Shown one piece after another: positions 59,505 to 64,000 of a stretch of DNA of 64,000 nt. Source of the stretch: Streblospio benedicti. Its lineage: Eukaryota; Annelida; Polychaeta; Spionida; Spionidae. The notes below the pieces were generated by a model. That model saw only the letters and a program-made list of their open reading frames with translations, had not been told where the DNA came from and searched no databases. The translations under genes were made by a program, and so were the position numbers. Where the stretch lies: NCBI GenBank assembly GCA_019095985.1, contig CM032661.1, positions 22,471,901 through 22,535,900 on the forward strand, written 5' to 3'. Position 1 is the first letter of the stretch; every line of letters begins with the position of its first letter.

Positions 59505-60350
59505 TTCTATTCTCGGGGGAAGAAGGCCATAAAGCAGACATTTACGTTTACATGTATAAATGCATTACTCTGCAATGACAGTGACAAGATAGGTGGCTAC
59601 AGGGAGGGCTTTGGATTCAATAATCGACTTATCAGGTTAATTGAGCCAGTTAATGTGACAAGGCTGCAAAGGTTCAATTTTGCAAGTTTAAGTTTAGATT
59701 AATTCCTGATGAGGCCATGCCATGTAAAATAAATGATGAAAATATTTGAAAATCAATTCTAAAAATATTAAATTAAAGTATACATTAAAAAATATGAAGA
59801 GAATAAATCGTAAACAAGATTAAGATTCGAGAAAGGTGGAAAAAAACATTTGGAGGATAACATATATATCAACATATATAACATAGATATGATATTGTAC
59901 TTACGTAAAAACCCATGAAATGAATCATTTTGGAAACTCCATTGTACTCACACATTTTCATGTCAAAATGTCGGTGCCACTGACGATATGTTGCTAAATT
60001 ATAATTCTAACTATGACATAAAATTGCGACCTGATAAGTAAAGACGAAGAGAGAAACATTCTAAGGACCATATTTTTGGGGACGATCCGTTCGTCATGCG
60101 AGCTGACTTGTTGCTGGTGAGAAGCTTTGTCATTAAAACACGTGCTCGTCTTAACTACGTCACGTGACAATGTAAATAAGTGTAAATGTGCTTATTTACG
60201 GTCGCAATTCACAGTTTGTCGTGCACTAGCGACTTCACATCTACACCAGGTCATTGGCAGCATCCTTGTCACACTATATCTTTCTCAACTCCCCGGGGAG
60301 CATACAGCACATCGCTACCGTAGCACAGACGTGCTAATCACCTCACATTG
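59505..60350. other. Non-coding stretch between the zinc-finger genes
   Basis: Holds the 59,525-59,590 match to 56,545-56,615. Around 60,100-60,330 GC rises without a supported exon. Nothing else recognised. Confidence 0.4.
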
Positions 60351-60364
60351 ACGTTCACTTGTGC

Positions 60365-60480
60365 AACCTGTTAGAGGTAGGTTTGTTAAACATCCACCAT
60401 CAGACCCGACCAGGGAATCGAACCCACGACCTTCTGGTCATGATTATCAACATTCATTATCCGTTCGGCCACGAATATTT
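60365..60480 (-). mobile_element. tRNA-derived SINE (partial)
   Basis: The minus strand reads TGGCCGAACGG (A-box pattern of a Pol III promoter), about 36 bases, then GGTTCGATTCC (B-box), followed by CTGGTCGGGTCTGATGG. The region between the boxes does not fold as a normal anticodon arm in my reading, so it is a SINE head, not a tRNA gene. A run of about 20 A on the plus strand lies at 60,499-60,520. Confidence 0.6.
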
Positions 60481-60772
60481 TTATTCTTGTGTCAAGCTAA
60501 AAAAAAAAAAAAAAAAAATCAACTTTTTCAGAATGAATGTGCAATGAATAAACCAGTGGGACATATATTTACGACCATATGCTCACTAAAGCTAAGTGTG
60601 AAAAATCCAAATTATAAAACTACATGGATGTTAGTTTATCTGCAAATTGGCAAATTCACGTACGTTGGCTGAATGTGGTCCTGAATGATTCTGTCGTAAA
60701 CTATCTATACTCTAGGATCTGCTACTTGAGAATGTAAAAGAAAATACAAAGCTGTAATTAAAGTGGAAAGTA

Positions 60773-60925
60773 CAGTAGAACCCATTAAGACCACCTTTCT
60801 AGAAACACCACATCTATAATAAGACCACTTTTCACAGTCCCAAACCTTAATACAGCTACCAAAAAGAACCTTTGTATAGAAACCATCTAGCACTGGTCAC
60901 AAAGGTGGTCCTAATAGAGAGGTTG
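60773..60925. mobile_element. Pogo-type MITE copy 6
   Basis: TACAGTAGAACCCATTAAGACCACC at the left, ACCACTTTTCACAGTCCCAAACC inside, GGTGGTCCTAATAGAGAGGTTG at the right. Begins directly after TA. Confidence 0.75.
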
Positions 60926-61286
60926 TTGCTTCCCTTTCAGAGCGTGTTTGCTCATATGACACGCGATGTAACCTGTGGTTTACTTGAATAAATGACATCG
61001 CGTGTTTTCCACTTGGCAATTGACTGTTTTTATAATTAGTTTGTTCTGAATCTGAATGGATTCTCTGCAGGTTCTGACAATGAGAAAAATGCAACGAAAG
61101 TAGTATGCTTTCTTTCTATGCTATAGTTTCCGAAATGTAACAACATTTTCAAAATGTTTTGAGTTCTATTTAGGCTAGCAAAGAACACACACTACCAAAA
61201 TGTGAAGGTATTGTGTTTGCTTCTAATCAAAGTAGGTAAACTGTTGGAATCGAGTAGGTATTGTGTTTGTAAATAACCAAAGTACA

Positions 61287-61457
61287 GTACAACCTCCTAT
61301 TAGAGAACACCTCTCTATTGAGACCACCTCTATCATGGGACCACTTTTCACGACCCAAACCTTCATAAAGCTACCAACATCCATATAAAGGCCACTTCTT
61401 TTTTGAGACCACCAAACACTGGTCTCAAAGGTGGTCCTAATAGAGAGGTGCAGGTGG
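61287..61457. mobile_element. Pogo-type MITE copy 7
   Basis: TACAGTACAACCTCCTATTAGAG at the left, TCATGGGACCACTTTTCACGACC inside, GGTGGTCCTAATAGAGAGGTG at the right. Near full length. Confidence 0.78.
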
Positions 61458-61629
61458 AATCATTATTTTCTTTGTATATATTTATCTACTGCTTGATATT
61501 CAAAAAACTAAAATGTACATAAATATATGTATTTAAATTTCACTAAAGCCTCCTAGCTTTTCAAAGTTCACAAATGAATAAAGATAACATTCATTACATT
61601 CCTTTCCCCATCATATACACGTTATAACC

Positions 61630-61690
61630 AAAGTTTTCCTATTGAGAACACCCTCTGTTGAGACCATTTATCTATGATGGGACCACAGTA
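61630..61690. mobile_element. Pogo-type MITE copy 8 (left-end fragment)
   Basis: AAAGTTTTCCTATTGAGAACACCCTC, GTTGAGACCA and ATGATGGGACCACAG follow the left half of copy 7. Confidence 0.55.
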
Positions 61691-61975
61691 AGTTATATGA
61701 ATTGCCCATAATAAAACATGTATGACATAAGAACGTAACACTAAAGGAATGCAGTAAATATAAAAAATCTGACACCTCAGGGATTTGCAGCCATCTCTTT
61801 CCCCCACAAAATTGGACACGTAGCATTTTATTTCAAGAGGTTTCATTGTCAACATTCAACAGCAATTTGATTATTTATTTATCTCTATAGAAAAATGAAC
61901 ACACATAAAATTGAATCAGATGTGTACTAATTTTATTTCAAATATCAAAACAGAAGATATACAACAAAAGTCTAC

Positions 61976-64000
61976 AAAGTTACATAATATAGATACAGTT
62001 AGTTATTTACATATTTCCTCTGGCAGTCTTTAACCAATTGGCTCAGAAGTCTACATAATTATGGGTTCAGAGGTCTACAGACTTTACATATTGTCCATTT
62101 AGTGTCTCCAATAAGTAAAAAAAAAAAGTGTAAACCATATTTTTCTTATAATAAAGTACAAACCATGATTTTTATCTATATAATTAGAGTAAAGGAACAA
62201 TAATAGAATTCACTACCAAATATATTCATATTGTATTCAGTTAAATGAAGGGAGGCTTTATGTGGGAGACATTTTCTATAAACCATTGTATATAATAGAA
62301 TTACCTCAGATCTAGTCTACTGAGTGACACTGGTTAATTTGGTTTAAATGAACACGGTCGTTTTCACATAAACCACATTTCTGTGTTGTGAAATTTAAAA
62401 ACTGTTTACATTTCTGTTTCTAACTTGATGATGCAACATCAGACGTTCAGATCTGTGAGGAAAGTGTCTGTCAACTATGTAATATTGCTGGACTACTTTT
62501 GGTAGCGAATTCTAGAATCCAGCCTAAAGTACAAGCAGAAAACCTAAAATCTGGTGCAGACAAATTAGACTGCAACAAAATCACGCTGGGCAGGTAACTT
62601 TTGAAACAAGCTAGTGGTGAAATTTCAGGAATTTGTCAACACCTGCTAAAAATACTCTAAAATTATTTACAAAGGAGAGGTTCAATGAGTAATAATCGCT
62701 CACTTCTTGGCATGCACAGTCATATGGTGCTTTTTCAAGTTGCTTCCACGTGTAAATGATTTATCACAAATATGGCAGTAAAATGGCTTCTCACCAGTGT
62801 GTGTGCGCTTGTGTCTCTTCAGATGAGAACTTTGAGCAAAACATTTGCCACACTGATCACACTTGTATGCTTTCTCTCCCGTGTGAGTGCGCATATGACG
62901 AATAACATCAGACCTTTGAGAGAAACTTTTATCACAAACTCCACAACCATAAGGTTTCTGACCGGTGTGAGTTCTCATGTGGGTTTTCAGAGTTCCCTTG
63001 CGGCTGAATGATTTCTCACACCTAGTACATTTATATTCTTTCTCCCCAGTGTGGATTCTCATGTGGCGGGTCAAGATGCCTTGTAGGCTGAAACACTTGC
63101 CACATTGGCTACACTCATAAGGTTTCTCACCAGAGTGAGTTCTCAAGTGAGATTTCAGATGTTGACTTTGGCTGAATGATTTCTCACACACTGTACACTG
63201 ATATTCTTTCTCCCCAGTGTGGATTCTCATGTGGCTGGTCAAGTGGCCTTGTTCACTAAAACACTTGCCACATTGACTACACTCATACGGTTTCTCACCA
63301 GAGTGAGTTCTCAAGTGAGATTTCAGATGTCCACTTCGGCTGAATGATTTCTCACACACTGTACATTGATGTTCTTTCTCCCCAGTGTGGATTCTCATGT
63401 GGCTGGTCAAGGTGCTACTGACACTAAAACACTTGCCACATTGACTACACTTATACGGTTTCTCACCTGAGTGAGTTCTCAAGTGGGTTTTCAGATGTCC
63501 ACTGTGACTGAATGATTTCTCACACACTGTACACTGGTGGTTTTTCTCTCCAGTGTGTATTTTCATGTGGTTGGTCAAGTGGCTTTTGCAACTAAAACAC
63601 TTGCCACATTGGCTACACTCATATGGTTTCTCACCACTTTGTATTCTTCTGTGTGATTTTTGACCCACACTTTTGCTGAAAGATTTCTCAATTGATGGCG
63701 ACTTCATTTGCAAATCACTATGGTTTGCCATTGTGTCCCAGTTTTTCAATGTGATATTATATTCACTTCTGCACAACCTTAATGCTTGCTAAAATTAAAC
63801 ACAAAACTCACTTTTTATAGTAGTTTGGAATTAATATTTATCCTCCAGTTATGATTATCCACTGTTTTTGCACTTATTTCTTTTTTTCTATTAATATCAG
63901 TAATTGTATGAAATAAAATTATCTGTAATATAATGCTATATATAATTTTCTTCTAATTGTGCTATTTTGCTAACTAATAAAATAAAATTGGACATGCATG
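61976..64000. repeat. Zinc-finger segmental duplication, unit B (runs off the window)
   Basis: Partner of 56,764-58,870. Unit B has an extra piece at about 62,050-62,090 and a longer 3' flank. The upstream flank runs to the window edge without a break. Confidence 0.88.
62700..63731 (-). CDS. C2H2 zinc-finger protein, paralog B (11 fingers, intact)
   Basis: Probable sequence-specific DNA-binding protein. The open frame from the ATG of MANHSDLQMK (63,731) to AKK and stop encodes 343 residues; the frame is open a little further upstream but without ATG, and an upstream exon cannot be excluded. A degenerate finger lacking Cys (SPSIEKSFSKSVGQKSH) is followed by 11 C2H2 fingers (C-x2-C-x12-H-x3-H; the last is H-x4-H), joined by TGEK- and SGEK-type linkers. 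Odd fingers are of a YECSQCGKCFS...LTSHMRIH type and even ones of a QCTVCEKSFS...LKSHLRTH type up to finger 8, so the array grew in pairs (168-base units). No KRAB, BTB or SCAN domain is visible. Base-specifying positions differ more between fingers than the framework does. Confidence 0.9.
   Translation of the reverse strand: MANHSDLQMKSPSIEKSFSKSVGQKSHRRIQSGEKPYECSQCGKCFSCKSHLTNHMKIHTGEKNHQCTVCEKSFSHSGHLKTHLRTHSGEKPYKCSQCGKCFSVSSTLTSHMRIHTGEKEHQCTVCEKSFSRSGHLKSHLRTHSGEKPYECSQCGKCFSEQGHLTSHMRIHTGEKEYQCTVCEKSFSQSQHLKSHLRTHSGEKPYECSQCGKCFSLQGILTRHMRIHTGEKEYKCTRCEKSFSRKGTLKTHMRTHTGQKPYGCGVCDKSFSQRSDVIRHMRTHTGEKAYKCDQCGKCFAQSSHLKRHKRTHTGEKPFYCHICDKSFTRGSNLKKHHMTVHAKK

Noticed and set aside
60365-60480. 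Functional tRNA gene
   Set aside because: A- and B-box are present, but no proper anticodon arm or closed acceptor stem could be read; it fits a SINE head better.

Overview
The window is nuclear DNA of a multicellular animal, most likely a marine invertebrate or invertebrate chordate; I cannot name the species. The reasons are split genes with GT-AG introns, a RECQL4-type helicase, EGF and SEA modules, two C2H2 zinc-finger genes, and an unusually wide mix of transposable elements. Two 100-base N runs (25,658-25,757 and 37,966-38,065) show it is a draft scaffold.

Layout. 0.37-4.47 kb (+): eight exons of the C-terminal half of a RECQL4-like DNA helicase; two introns carry copies of a small pogo-type inverted-repeat element. 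5.4-7.5 kb: a MULE/FLYWCH transposase remnant and a decayed retroelement gag. 8.06-14.73 kb: a Tigger/pogo transposase split by a 5.08 kb insertion. The insertion holds a two-exon Crypton-like tyrosine recombinase gene, whose intron holds a third element with its own inverted ends and a PHD-finger ORF. 15-25.6 kb: fragments of HIRAN-like, THAP, SWIM and hAT/ZNF862-like genes, two gypsy gag copies, unrecognised duplicated ORFs and a Penelope-like remnant between long inverted repeats.

26-46 kb: LINE, BEL/Pao, DIRS and gypsy fragments, interleaved with five genomic copies of one protein-kinase exon block (Ser/Thr type, ULK-like). 43.3-50.8 kb (-): a host gene with one SEA exon, three symmetric EGF exons and a cytoplasmic-looking exon containing YDGREWTEII. 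That last exon has three extra copies in tandem, next to one kinase copy. 51.2-55.1 kb: a rather well preserved tyrosine-recombinase retrotransposon beside a decayed sister copy. 55.1-56.1 kb: a GC-rich tract of unknown origin. 56.5-64 kb: two zinc-finger paralogs on the minus strand, made by a local duplication. One is open (11 fingers); the other has 14 finger units and two compensating frameshifts.

No operon-like cooperation is visible. The host genes are RECQL4, the SEA/EGF gene, the kinase fragments and the zinc fingers; most of the rest is mobile DNA. The most unusual structure is the three-level nest at 8-14.7 kb.
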